From positions 15,819,501 through 15,883,500 of the forward strand of contig CAMQGK010000008.1 in the NCBI GenBank assembly GCA_947000775.1: a DNA stretch of 64,000 nt. The letters are read 5' to 3'. Both the position numbers and the translations under genes were made by a program. The DNA comes from Pterois miles (taxonomy: Eukaryota; Chordata; Actinopteri; Perciformes; Scorpaenidae). Below are positions 1-12,275 of this stretch, in pieces. The number at the start of each line of letters is the position of its first letter. Position 1 is the stretch's first letter. The notes under the pieces are model-generated. The model was not told the DNA's origin, made no database searches, and worked only from the letters and a program-made list of their open reading frames with translations.

Positions 1-477
1 TGTAATTTGGAATAAAGACAAATTTAGAAAGTGGTCTATATATTTTTAGGCACTGCTGACCGTTGTGTACTGGAGCTGCTGATCAGAGGTAGACTGGGTG
101 GAAAACAAGGTCATTGTTGTGTAGTAGTACTACTACACACAATGCTGATAACACAAAATGACAAGTCTATGGCCCAGTGAGGCTGTAACTCTCATTACAC
201 ATTATTATCCAAATGATGCTGGATGGGTGGAAAATGGGAAAACTAATCATCAGTGTGAGATCTGGGGATATTTGATGGCTAATATTAGGAAGAAATGACT
301 GCAAACTGGCGCTAAAATGGCTGCAAAGCCACCACTGTCTGCAGTCCATTGTGTATAAAGTCAAATGTTAACACTAACACATTCAAATCTGCTGCTGAAA
401 GCTATGAAACACTTGAATCTGCTTAAATCAATCAAACAGCGAGGAATACCGTTAGTATGCAATAAAGATTATTTATG

Positions 478-850
478 GAAAATAAACAGGTTCGGCTGTA
501 TGGAGGATGGAAACTGCCAAAATTAAAAATAAATAAGTGACTCATTAAATAAATAAAATAATAACTAGAACAATAAAATAAAGAAAAGAAATGTGTACAG
601 AAATGCATAAAGAAAAGAAAACAGAAATGGAAATATAGGTAGTAAATAAATAAGGGGTGAAATGTGAAGGGAAAGTCATAAATAAATAAATGCATAAATA
701 CACATATAAATTTAAAAGAATTAAAAAAGAAATTTAAAAATAAGTAAAAATGCTAAAATAAATTAATACATTTAAAAATTAATAAAAATAAATACATAAA
801 AGGAAAAATTGAACTGAAATATACAATTTCTGTCATTTATTTTTAATATC
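478..850. repeat. AT-rich dispersed repeat with AAAT runs
   Basis: The strand is made largely of AAAT/AATA words after a short unique head that reads like 'tatggagga..ctgccaaaatt'. A similar head occurs at 6160-6190, and reverse-complement versions of the body fill 6480-6900. It is therefore a dispersed family rather than a simple microsatellite. The minus-strand open frame inside it has the extreme F/Y/L/I composition of AT-rich repeat and is not a gene. The rest of 1-2100 shows nothing I can assign. Confidence 0.6.
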
Positions 851-1179
851 TTGCTACAATTAATTCCATATTTATTTATTAAGCCTTTAAAATATAATAT
901 ATGTAATTATAAGTCATATGGCATGTTTGTGGCATATGACGTGTGTTTTGTTATAGTGCTGATGATAACGATTATGTCTCCATGTAACATTTAGTATGTT
1001 ATCATACTAACAAAGTCATGTTTAACACATTAACATGCTAATGTAGCCTATGTACACTATTGTGTATTAACTGATTAATTTCCAGATTCAGATAACTTAA
1101 TTGATCCCAGAAGGACAGACATACACAAACTCACAGACACACAGACAGCAGCAGTCACCAGTATGTCAGAGACAATAGA

Positions 1180-1235
1180 ATGAATGAATAAATAAATAGA
1201 TAAATAAATAAATAAATAAATGAATAAATGAATGA
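1180..1235. repeat. (AAAT)n microsatellite
   Basis: Nearly pure AAAT/GAAT tetranucleotide repeat. About 90 bp upstream, 'agataacttaattgatcccag' at 1090-1110 resembles the 3' tail of a fish LINE, so the microsatellite may have grown next to a retroposed tail. Confidence 0.7.
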
Positions 1236-2103
1236 TAAAGAGGATCAGCCAAAGAATAAAAATTCATACTGTAGTAACAGAATAAATGAACAAATAATAA
1301 AAAACATTTTCTGCATTGCAATTACAGTATTCAATGAATGTCTAGGCTTTCTGGCCATGTGAATAAAAACATCATTGTGGTTTAAGAACAACATTAATCA
1401 TTCATAAAGGCTACTATTTAACGGGACAAGACATAATGGGTTTGGATAATAACTCCTTTTGCTTTCTGGACTATGTGTTTAGAGGGAGAACTGGTCTCTG
1501 CTGGACTCGGTTATCTTGGAGCAGACCTGAACGATACTAATGAGACTATTCCTGGTCTTCACAGACAACCCTTTAAAGCAGCAAATAAAGGAAAAAGACT
1601 TTAAATAAATGAGAAATAAAAATAAGCTTCCACAGCAGGTGTATTGTATACTGTCCCCGCTTGACAATCGACTGTGTTCACATTTATTTGGGAGTCAAAA
1701 AGGTTCCCAGAAACTTAAAGGTATCGACAGTTTCAACGTCCATGTCATGCACAGTGCTAGCTTTGGGTTTATCGTTGTTCTTCCTGAAGTCAATTATCAT
1801 TTCCTCTCCTCTCAAAATGATTAGACAGAAATGTTTCGCACTTGCAGCTTTACCATTTGTACTACGAACGTACACTAAGTAGACATATAAGACTCTGACA
1901 CTGACAGGCGTGGGCCCTATCCCGTTACTTCTACTGTAACACTATCACTGTAACACTAGTACTCTTGTTTGAGTAATGGCCTGTTGGAGGGTAGAGGGTA
2001 ACTGCCTGCTACAGTAGAGGTCAAAAGGTCAACTACTGGAGGTATCAGAGCTGTGAAGAGGCTTTAGTCCAGAGCATCTTCTGGTATCTTCTACTGACAC
2101 AAC

Positions 2104-2270
2104 ATGAGATGCACCAATCAGGCTTTTTCAGCCCCGATACAGAGAGCGATACCTGGGCTTTGGCTATTGGCCGATATCAAGTATCAGTCCAGTACCAGTG
2201 TTAAATTAGTAAGTAAGCGGTATGCGTCACTGTGTAGAAGAGACTGGGATCATTTTATTATGTGTGTCCC
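2104..2270 (+). mobile_element. hAT-like non-autonomous element fragment (copy A)
   Basis: Begins with a 'gatgcaccaatcag' end and continues with 'gatacctgggctttgg..' and 'ccagtgtt(t)aa..taag'. The same words occur in the same order in the reverse complement of 11949-12275. The family is recognisable by its AGGGATGCACCGAT-type end, known from hAT MITEs of fish. The downstream end is not clear. Confidence 0.55.
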
Positions 2271-3492
2271 GAATATGTTTTTTTAAGTTCAAAGCTTCAG
2301 TGAGAAATATTCAAAGGTATTCAATGCTTCAGGACATGTTGTGGGATTATCCCTTCATTCATGGGCTAGTTGTTTAGTTAGTTGTTCATTATTAAAATAA
2401 TAAATGGTGCACCAGCAACAAAATTTTCAAAGTTGACAGGAATTGCACAGAAATTAAATTTCCAGTATATACTGTTTATAGTATATAAATATAGAATTAA
2501 ATATAATAGATTGGCTCCACCATGGATGCGCCCGATATCCAGCTATTTGAGTCAGTAGTAACATACAGTAATACATGTGCATACAATATCCCATCTGATT
2601 TGGCATTTTTAAAGTAATATAAAGATACTTATGCTATATTTGTGCATATCTTAGCCATTTCTAAGCATCAATTGCTATGCATTCTGGGAAAATTCTTCCC
2701 TTCTCACTTGATTTGACTATGCATGTGGAAGTGCTCCATTTGGCGGACCATCTGGACTGTAGATAACCACGACCCCATCATCCCGAACAGAAATGGGACA
2801 CGCCACACTACATGAGAGCACAAAATGGAGGGACAGAGGGCCGATCGCTTGTGATGGATGATTCTTACTGGGCCAAATAAACGTCAAGATACTTGACGTG
2901 ACCATGGCATGATGTGACATTAATGCACAGGTATTATTAGAGGCCCTTGGTTTTGGTTTGCATTCAGGCTGTGGCTGTCTGTTGTTGCAATGGCAGCAAT
3001 TGTGCACAACTCTAGACTTAAAGCAGCATCCACTGACATATTGAGTTGTTGTAGGTTCAGTGTACTTTGTCAAATCTGCTCCAGATTTCCCATCCATGAT
3101 AGCGGTCTAGGCCTGAGGATGTTTACGTGCCAATATAGAGTCATAGTCCTGCCTCTAAACTATTATACCCCACCAGTGCTACTGATGCGCCTGGATGTGG
3201 CCGTTCATCGCTGCTTGCAGCTGTAATTTTTTACATTTCAAGGTCCGATTGAGGTTTTCAAGTGAAACTTTAAATCCTCTACCAAGATCCTAAATTTGAA
3301 TCAAGTGATTCATCGGATTAAATAAGTTAAAGGAACAGTGTGTAGCATTTATTGATGTCTTTTATGTCGTAGAACAAAACCTTATTTCAGACATCTCACT
3401 AAAAGCCCACTGACTTCCAGACGATGGAAACAGAAGTGCTAAATTGCTAACTCACTGTTGGGTTTCAGGACTCATTCATGCCGCTTCATCCT

Positions 3493-3560
3493 GCATACTA
3501 CTGAGGAACGCAGTATGCAGTAAGTACTGTGTACTACATACCGCGTTCCTCAGTAGTATG
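3493..3560. repeat. Fold-back repeat with 18-bp perfect arms
   Basis: The arm at 3494-3511 (catactactgaggaacgc) is repeated exactly as its reverse complement at 3543-3560, around a 31-nt spacer that itself contains 'agtatgcagtaagtactg'-like words. It probably is the core of a small fold-back MITE. No coding content. Confidence 0.6.
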
Positions 3561-3769
3561 TAGTGGTTAGTTTTGAATACAGCCATTTGATCCCATCCCA
3601 AAACTATTGATTGGTGCATCTTTAAATAGTGATGGGACTGGTGTGCTGTTTTTCAGAGTGGCGGCCATCCTCCCCTATCATCACATCATTATCATACTCG
3701 TACTACCTAATCCCTCTGTCCTCTGCACAGTGACTCATGAATGAAATACTTGTTGTCATACAGCTGCTG

Positions 3770-3772
<3 letters not shown>

Positions 3773-3837
<65 letters not shown>
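3773..3837. repeat. (AG)n microsatellite
   Basis: About 32 uninterrupted AG dinucleotides. The minus-strand frame through it translates as a run of L-S and is an artefact. Confidence 0.95.
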
Positions 3838-3841
<4 letters not shown>

Positions 3842-4570
3842 GATCTGATGTCTTCTGACAGTTTGGTATTTGGAATTGAAAGCGTGGAGGCATTATTGTA
3901 TTAATCATGGAAGGGAGAGAAAAAATAGGAAAGCACAACATGGCCATCCTATTATTTCCACTTTTGTCAACACATTTACTCACCCAGTCCAGTCCCTCTG
4001 TCTCTCTATCCCCATGTAAACAGAGGCAGGACGGCGAGCAGTGGACGTCCACTCAGACTGGGGACGGGGACGTGGATCTGTATATTTCCACGCCGGGTTT
4101 CGTTACGCTCGTTGTCATGCAAGGTCTAAAGTCTGGTGTTTTGAGCTCGTTGAAATCTGACTTCCATGTTCCTGTCGTCACGTGGTCATGTGACCTCCGA
4201 CACGGCTCTTGTCTGCTGTGATGTCTTGTTACAAATGGTCTCCTGATAAACGTAGGATCCATTTATGTTTAACATTTCGCACTTAGGTGATCCTAAATCC
4301 CGACTGATCTACTAAGCATGTAATTTTACCTACATCTATCTGTTTTTAAATCTATTAATTTTAATAGCACTGGTTTGATTTAAGAATAAATAGTTTCACC
4401 TACAGACCCTCATAAATCCTTTGACAAAACCTGGAAGCCCTTTGTTGAATATCTCAGTAAGGCTGACAACTAGATGCCCCCTCCTTTATTTATTTATTTT
4501 TATTTTTTCCTGCTCTCCATTAATGATTAACGACTAGTAGTTTATTTTACGCTACTTTATTTATTTATTT

Positions 4571-4628
4571 TAAGATAAGATAAGATAAGATATTCCTTTA
4601 TTAGTCCCACAGTGGGGAAATTTACAAT
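4571..4628 (+). repeat. Retroposon 3' tail with (AAGAT)n
   Basis: Four AAGAT units are followed by 'attcctttattagtcccac' and 'agtggggaaattta'. The same tail occurs reversed at 44373-44416 and 53849-53884, and the AAGAT part alone at 19006-19032. This is the recurring 3' end of a dispersed non-LTR family of fish. Confidence 0.55.
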
Positions 4629-4943
4629 TTTATTTATGTATGTATTTATTTATTTATATACATACCACCCCCTTCCTAATTTAATTTTATTTTACCTAAT
4701 TGCAGTCACCTGGTTTGCAAAGACAATCTTTTGTGATAACACAAAAAGCACGTTTTTTCAGCTCTTCTGAAAACATCTACTGCATAATAGACGAGATTTT
4801 AACATATTTCTCAATGACATCTCTAATTCAAACCAAGACGGAAGCTGGAAATCACATATTGTTTTTGCTCAAATTGAAATTAAGTAAAAAAATATATAAA
4901 ATAGATTCAAAATTTGCACTATTATTGCATAGTATCGCAAAAC

Positions 4944-5240
4944 TATCCATCCATCCATTATCTGTAACAGCCTACTCCATTCAGGGTCACGATCCCAGCT
5001 GACATTGGGCGAAGCCAGGCTACACCCTGGACAGGTCGCCATGACTATCACAGGGCTGTCACATAAAGACAGACAACCATCCACACCTACAGGCAATCTA
5101 ACCTGCATATCTTTGGACTGTGGGAGGAAACCGGAGCACCCGGAGTAAACCCACGGTAACACAAGGAGAACATAAAAACCCCAGCTGGGTATGAACCCTC
5201 TCGCTCTGAGGCAACAGGGCTGACCACTGCAACAACACAC
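4944..5240 (+). mobile_element. LINE 3'-end copy, CCATCCAT-tailed family
   Basis: Contains the CCATCCATCCAT end, then 'gacattgggcgaa', 'ccctggacaggtcgcca', 'ctttggactgtgggagga' and 'ggagcacccggag', in the order typical of a very abundant teleost non-LTR 3' region. Shorter copies lie at 27265-27393 (+) and 62686-62740 (-). The minus-strand open frame across it is not a gene. Confidence 0.7.
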
Positions 5241-5519
5241 TATCACAAAAATATTTTGGGATGAATTACCTTTGAAAAAGTGGGTCATATTATATTAGAT
5301 GAGATATTTATGTATTTACTAGCCTGTCTGCATAAAAAAACGTGTAAATGGCAGGATAATGTTCAAGGCATCTAGCATGCAATAAGAACGCCATTCTTGA
5401 TTTCCACGTCTTTTGGACGTCATGTATCCTGCACTGACTGCAAAGTAAACACATCATATAAATACTACGCATATAAATACTACAGTAAGAGTAAAGACGT
5501 AGTATGAAAAGCAAGAAAG

Positions 5520-5660
5520 AACCACTTACGGTGGGAGGGAGGGGAGGTGGATGGGCCCAACAACAAACACCCGACTTGTAACCTGGAGACCCGGATTCAA
5601 GACAACATTTGACCGGTTGACACGTGACGATTGTCGGATGTTTTTTTACTGATGTTTGTG
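5520..5660 (+). repeat. Dispersed repeat (GGAGGTGGATGGG family)
   Basis: Shares 'ggaggtggatggg', an 'acaaacac..gactt' block and the following order of words with 27085-27250 (+), and more weakly with the reverse complement of 18540-18635. The family is not identified. A 17-nt poly-T run lies just beyond it near 5685-5700. Confidence 0.4.
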
Positions 5661-6139
5661 ACGTGTTTCACTTGGCCGAAGTGTTTTTTTTTTTTTTTTT
5701 GCCTGAAACCGGTGCGTGGCGTACACAACACAAGAAAACGCTAAACGTACTCATGACACGTGGACTGTCTGTGTGATATTGTGGTATTATACGTCTTCCT
5801 GTGAGACCAGGTTACAACCGTGGACATCCATTTTGAAGTGCTGCATTGTGGGTTGTCTGCAGTGTCTTCAGGTCTGTTTACAGTGCGTCTTTCCGAGTTT
5901 GTCAGCTCTTAAAGTGTTCACTTAGCCCGGTTTAACGTACAGGTTTCTGATGGCCTTCTCCTCAAACTGCTAAGAAAACCACTGACCGTCAACCGTGTGA
6001 CAAAAGCTGACAAATGCTAACAGCCAGAGGAAACCACTGTAAGAGCCTGACAGCAGAGTGTGTTGACACTGACGTGACTGATAGACCAGATACACAAATG
6101 AGTGATTTATGTGCTGCTTTAATGGCAAAGGAAGAGAGG

Positions 6140-6920
6140 ATGGATGAGGACTCTGAGTATGGAGGACACACCCTGCCAAAATCAAAAATAAACGAATAAA
6201 TAAACAAACCAATGTCATTAAATGTAGTAAAAATAGTATTAAAAATAAATGTAGCCATTAATTCATTGATAAAATATGACATTATATTACATACATACAT
6301 TAATATTTTTTTAATTTTGCTTCTTTATTATTTATATACTTCTTTATTTACTCTTTGATTTATCCTTTTATTTATTTATTCATTATTCTTTACATTAATA
6401 TGTATTAATTCACATATCAATTCTTGAATTAACATATTATGTCATATTAATTCTTGAATTTAGTTTTTATTTATTTTTAAATGCATGCATTGTATTTATT
6501 GTATTTAGTATTTATGCATGGTTTTCCCTTCACATTTATTTCCCCAAATGTATTTATTTCTGTATTCTTTTCTTTACACATTTGTTTTATTTATTCAAGA
6601 GTCATTTATTTTTTTATTTTGACAGGTTCTATTTTAATTTAATTTTACTTTTTATTTATTTATTTATGTATTTTTTAATTAATACATTTTTTGCGTTTAC
6701 ATTTTATTTATGTATTTATTTTACATTTATTATTTATTTATTTTTAGATGTGAGCATTTATTAATGCATTTATTTATTTATGCAGTTTTCCCTTTGCATT
6801 TCACCCCATATTTATTTCCCCAAACTTATTTATATATTCTTCTCTTTATATTTCTTTCCGCATTTGTTTTTATGCCTTTAATTTATTTATCAAGTTGTTT
6901 CTTTTATGCGCATGTGAGGG
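6140..6920. repeat. AT-rich dispersed repeat, inverted relative to 478-850
   Basis: The head at 6160-6190 reads forward like the repeat at 478. The body from about 6480 to 6900 is TTTA/ATTT-rich and contains 'ttttcccttcacattt' twice in slightly different form (6520s and 6785s), the reverse complement of sequence at 655-680. It looks like two or three overlapping copies in opposite orientation. Several open frames here are AT-repeat artefacts. Confidence 0.5.
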
Positions 6921-7234
6921 GGCTCAGATAATAAATGACGGTAGGGTTGTGGATGTACGAGTCCTCCAAGGCTCTCACATGCTCATCCATGGGTCGATCA
7001 ATGATGCACTGATCCGCCCCCCCCAACTCGGGGAAAAATACAAATCTTTATTTTATTGCGCACGAATTCAAGCAGCTAACAAAAATGTGCGTCACGCGGT
7101 ATAAATCCACCTTTGATAGCACATGCGGCTTTTCAGGGAGTGTGACATTGCCTTGCACATATACACCCATACGTGCGCATAACACACACATTGTGTGTCG
7201 CACTACAGGGACCTTGGAGATTAATGAGCGTATA

Positions 7235-7500
7235 GGTGGTGCAGTGCAGAAGGGAGGCCAGGGGACGAGGACAAGAGGAGGGAGGGATAGATTTAGGAGA
7301 GGAGGAGGGGGATGGTAGGGAGGCTGGAAAGAAGGAGGGCAGGGGGTGGTGAAGAGGAGCTGCAGGGATGGAAGTATGAATGAAGCCAGGAGGAAGTTAG
7401 GGGGTGAGGAGGAGGGTTAGGACTAAAATAGAAGGAGGCAAAGGAGGGGTGAAAGGCCAAAGGGAGACTAGAAGCAGACCAGGAGGAGGTGGAGAAGAAT
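7235..7500. repeat. Purine-rich (G/A) tract
   Basis: About 265 nt in which the plus strand is overwhelmingly G and A, with many AGGAGG, GAGGG and GGGG runs and only scattered pyrimidines. No family match is recognised and no gene is supported. Confidence 0.7.
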
Positions 7501-7709
7501 GTTGTCTGCCTGAGCAGTTTTATTGTTTGCAGATAGGCCCGACTTGTGATGAACTACTGCAAAGTCAAACAGGGCTTAGTGAGAGTTCAGAGTGATGCCT
7601 CGCCTTGCTCTCCATCCCTGAAATTGGACGGAGCAGACACAAAAAAAAAAAAAAAAAAACACCAAACACAAAGCTCTCATCTCTCCCTTCTAACTCTTTC
7701 ATCATATTT

Positions 7710-7739
7710 ATTACACCCACAGCTGTCTGTGGGTGTAAT
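7710..7739. repeat. Perfect inverted repeat, 13-bp arms
   Basis: The arm attacacccacag (7710-7722) is mirrored exactly at 7727-7739 around the loop ctgt. A run of about 18 A lies 50 bp upstream. Isolated hairpin with no gene nearby. Confidence 0.7.
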
Positions 7740-7874
7740 GACACACACGTAATCCCCACCCATCCCCCACGCACCCTCCTCCCTCCCCATGACCCTCATT
7801 TTACAGCAGGAGCACTTTGGGCCGCCAGCATTCACTGCCTTCACATGCATGTGTCTTAATCCAGATTTCTGAAA

Positions 7875-8340
7875 CATATGGCGAGCCGTTTTAAATTTTA
7901 ATAGCTAGACAGGATATTCATTAGCGATATCTGTCATTTTGTCTCGCCATAACTCTAATTCAAGATATCCCTAAATCTGTTTTAACCAGGAAAAACTCTT
8001 AGATGTCCGTATTACATTTTGACTAGTACGATTCAAAGTACTTTTGCCATTCATGTGTATGGGGTTTGTCACAGAAATCCACAGTTCAGTTGTGGATATC
8101 CTAGTGGTGATTCCAGGTCAGATATCTACAATTTAATCCTGACTAGTCTGTTAATTCCCCTCAATTTTAGATATCTACATTGTCCTTTATAGAGATCTAA
8201 AGTTAAATATTGACCAGTCAAATAGACGTTGTAGATATCTCTAACTGGAGCTACGGGTAGTCAAATGTAATTACAGATATCTTGAATTAGAGTCTTATCT
8301 AGGTGAAATGGCATCGTAGAGATATGTAGTTAGGTCAGAA
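7875..8340. repeat. Dispersed repeat with AGATATCT palindromes (copy 1)
   Basis: The first 190 bp are a close copy of 62482-62676: both have 'aatagctagacaggat', 'attcaagatatccc' or a near variant, and 'ttacattttgactagta' in the same order. The copy here continues with further blocks in which 'agatatct'-type palindromes alternate with 'gactagtc'-type words at roughly regular spacing. A detached piece of the same pattern lies at 8820-8930. Family not identified. Confidence 0.6.
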
Positions 8341-9404
8341 GGGGGCAGGATGGGACGGAAGGTGGAAGCTATTCAGACCTACTGTGGTACTGATGCACTG
8401 CAGCCGTATGGGTTTATAAAGTGTGTCTGGAGAAAATAAATCTACAAAATGCTGTCAATTTCTATCACAGCTCTCTAGCGAACAAAGCTCTCGTTCACCA
8501 CAGACTCCTTGATGAGGAGCTCTTTCTATTTCATATATATTTATTTTATTATAGTTATGTAATTCAAGACTCCATCTATCACATAGAGACTAACGTAATG
8601 TGTCTCGTTTTGATTAAAATGAGGTTGTAGCTCGTTGTCTACGTCACTACGGTTAACGTTTATGAATTATTGATCTTGGAAGAATCTGTGAATATCTTTC
8701 CAGCTTTACCAAACTATCCGAGTTATCAAAAGCTTCTGCTGACACTGTTCAGATGCTTTGTGGGGCCGGTAGCCGATGGGAGGCCTTGATGAGCAACGCC
8801 ATGACAACAATTCTGACGTTTCAGATGTCTTTAACTGTTATTTAGGATAGTCAGGACTGAATTACACATATCTAACTAGTCAGAATGACGTTATAGATAT
8901 CTCTAATGTTAATTCTGGATAGTCGGGCTTAGCATTAAATACTTGCCATAGAAACGTCATGTAAACAAAAACCTTTCTTTACACAGGTACACTTATGTGC
9001 TGAAATTATTTTTGAGTATTTTTACTGAGCACTTGTGCATGATGATGACCCAGGACAAATAATAGCACTAAAAGATAAATATCAGTGTGTGTGTGTCACA
9101 CGGCTCAATACTGTGGAAAATGAGTATTGAAACAGTCATTAAATCAAATATTCAGTATCGATATGTACTGATACTTTGATATAACACAGCAACATAAAAT
9201 GTGACATAGAGCTCCAAACTACTGAAAACACAACGTGTCCAGGTTTCCAGCCGGAAAGCAGACGGTCTGCGAGGCATCATATCATCAAGTACTGAGGGAG
9301 TAAAAAATGAAACAACTGTAGTCTGACGTAGTTTTAAAAGGTTTTTCCAGATGTTGTCATGTATGAGAAGACCCAACGTGAACACTGTAAGTGGACTACA
9401 CTGT

Positions 9405-9735
9405 AACAAATTTCTGTAAATTTACGGTGAATTTAAAACAGTATCTCACTGTTTTTTATAATAATTGTAAAATACTGTTAAATATTTATCCGCAGCATGT
9501 AAATTAACAGTTAAATCAGTCAGTTAACAATAACAGTAGATAACTGTAATTTAACAGCATAAAACTATGGATTACTGTAAATTTCCGATGTCAGAACAGT
9601 ATGTTACCGTAATTAAAAAAAAAAAAAAAGTAAAATACTGTTAAATATTCATCCCCACATGCCAATTAACAGTTAATGTTTGGTTAAGAATAACAAACTG
9701 TAATTTAACAGTATAAAACAGTATTTTCTGTCAAG
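9405..9735. repeat. ACTGTAAAT-rich dispersed repeat
   Basis: Multiple imperfect copies of 'aatactgttaaatatt', 'aactgtaatttaacag' and 'ctgtaaattt' in both orientations, in two similar halves (9460-9570 and 9625-9735) split by an A15 run. It resembles the CTGTAAATTTACGG-type non-autonomous DNA elements common in fish. No coding sequence. Confidence 0.5.
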
Positions 9736-11948
9736 CGGTGGAGAAAGGCAGGCGAGCACATGGCAGGCAGTTCATGTGGACTTCAAACAAAGAGGTAAAG
9801 TTATTTTTTATCTCCCAATACTGTCAGTGTCCAGTATTGTTTAGTCTGCATGATTATTGAACAGTTGACACTATGATATATGTCATTAGGTCTGTTTCAC
9901 CTGGTCAGGCTGCTAAAATTGGCAAAGTAAGCTCTGTAATTTAGCAAGCTTGAACTAGCTAACGTTAGCAATCTGGTGTTGTTTCTCACCTTTGTAAGGT
10001 GTGTTATGTTTTAAAAGTCAGATAAGTAAGATAAGATACTTGTATTTTTACTGCTCTACACAAACATTACATAAACATTAATTTTTAGGTAAAGAGCACT
10101 TAATTGTTTTTTTTTTAAAATAACAACAAAATACAGTACGTACTGAGTGGGCCATTCCTTTTACAGTTTAATACACTGTAATGTGAAAATACTTATTTGC
10201 TTTCTTGCTACAGAGTTTGCAGAGAAGACAGATACCACTGGCATATTTGTTTGTTGTACAGACATTATTATATTATAATATTGTTGAATATTTGCTCAGC
10301 GCAGACCTCCTCCAGGGTGCCCTGGAGATGATGATTCCCCATCATGTTGAGATCAGCTGTACGTAGCGGAGCGTTGTAAAACACTTCATTCAAACTGGAC
10401 AGAAACAAAATGAAACTCACCTAAACTGTTATCGTGCTTTGGTCCAACTCATCTCTGTTTTCACTGAGTTTGATGTGAAAATATGGATCATGATCTGGAT
10501 CGTCACCAAAATATAATGGATTGCGAACTTTCGGAGTAATCCTGCGAACAGAGAGAGAAACAAACCAACCAGGGTTAGTAAAAACATAACCTGCTTGGCG
10601 GAGGTTAGAAATGAGCTTTAGAGGTGCTGGTACGTAGATTTGTTTTATCTGTGGACCATTTATGGTCCAATGAACACTGTTTGTGCAGATTTACATGTCT
10701 ACTAAGAACAGCTGGGCTTAGGGAATGCCACAGACAATGAAATAGCAAATTTCCACTTAAACTGTATTAAACACTGGATGCAAAATCCAACAATGGGCCC
10801 CAACGCAGTGAAAGCTGCTCAACCGGTGTATATGCCAAAAATACGTATTTATAGCTTCTTTGTTTTCTGTTTTCTTAGCCCATGACACATCTCTTTCCTG
10901 GCTGAGCTGGGCCCACATACCCACCCACCCACATGAATGGGACAAAAATAATGTATTGCTACGTAACATAAAGTTTCGCTCTGTTGTATTAGACGAGTAA
11001 AACCACAGTTACAGACATTTACACTTCCGCATGCGCTAATCCTGTCCTGACAGATGACAGTACTGTGAAGACAGGACAATAACTTGGTTTGAAAAGTAAA
11101 AATTAAAGAGAGCTCAGGACGTGTTATTTACAGAACAGACCTGTAAACTGTAGCAGAACCATCCAGCTTTTAATTTGAGATGCAACTCAGCGCTGTGTGT
11201 CAAGTTGTTGCCATAAATGTGAGGCATGGGGGCTTGGTGTTGGTGAAGGCCTACTGAAGGAGGCTGGGTCATGCATCATCAACGCTTCATATCTTTGGGG
11301 TACAACACATGCGCAGTAAAATCTGGTCTGCACTCGCCGAAATTGAGCCAATCGCAACACATAACCACAGCTTCAGTTACACTGTGCATGCGTTATACCC
11401 CATATCCCGAGACCTGTGTCCGCCGTGTCCCAGCATCCTTCCATAGGCCTTGATATTAGTGAAGAAGCTCGCTCTCCCCCTCCCTTCCTGAAGCTGTCAG
11501 GAATCATCATGGCTTCCCCCGCCTCTGTATATCACACTTGATTAACTATTCTCAATAGGCCCTTTTCACAGCAGCCATTTTGACATGTCACCGCAGGGTG
11601 AACACAGGTGTTACTGATAACATTGATTAAAAACATTAACTGTGGCCCTGTTCCATTTAGGTGGGCCAGGGCCGGGTTGGTTTTGTGCATGCTGGCTCAC
11701 TGGAATGGCTGCGACACACTAAATAGAATGGGACCATAATTAATTTGATCAATTACAATTTACCCTGCTATGACATGTCAAAATGGCTACTGAGCCTGAA
11801 CATCATAATGTAAATCAATGGAACCTCCGAGCGCTAGTTAACGTTAGCTGTTAGCAGCCAGTACGCAGCATGGCCCTAACTAACGAACCAACTAACGTTA
11901 ACTAGCCCTGTTTTGTTGTTCGCAATGTAGCATTATCAAGGAAAAATA
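9736..11948. other. Intergenic stretch without recognised features
   Basis: No exon, RNA gene or well-bounded repeat could be supported on either strand. The short open frames (for example 10757-10969 minus and 11271-11453 plus) have no recognisable motifs or splice context. Confidence 0.5.
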
Positions 11949-12275
11949 AGGTGCACCGATACCGATAATGGATTGGATATCCGGCTGATACTGACTCAAA
12001 TAATCTGAATCGGGTTTTCGTGTCAATTAATTCCTGTTTTAGCTCTGACCAGTTTGTTGCTGTATTAAATAGGTTTACATTTAAATTGTAATTCCTGTTA
12101 ATTCTGAAGTTTTTTACCAAGTTGTTGTGATCCCAATCACCTCCACACAGTGAGGCATACAGCTTATTAATTAAACACTGGTGTAGGATCGGTACTCTGT
12201 ATCAGCCAATATCCAAAGCCCAGGTATCACTGATGGTTTCAGGACTGAAGAGGTCGGATCAGTGCATCCCTTGTT
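11949..12275 (-). mobile_element. hAT-like non-autonomous element (copy B)
   Basis: The ends read aggtgcaccgat on the left and atcagtgcatccct on the right, forming imperfect terminal inverted repeats of the AGGGATGCACCGAT type. The interior matches copy A at 2104-2270 in the opposite orientation. I could not find a clear 8-bp target duplication. Confidence 0.6.

Noticed and set aside
3756..4052. 98-codon minus-strand frame ending in L-S repeats
   Set aside because: Runs through the (AG)n microsatellite.
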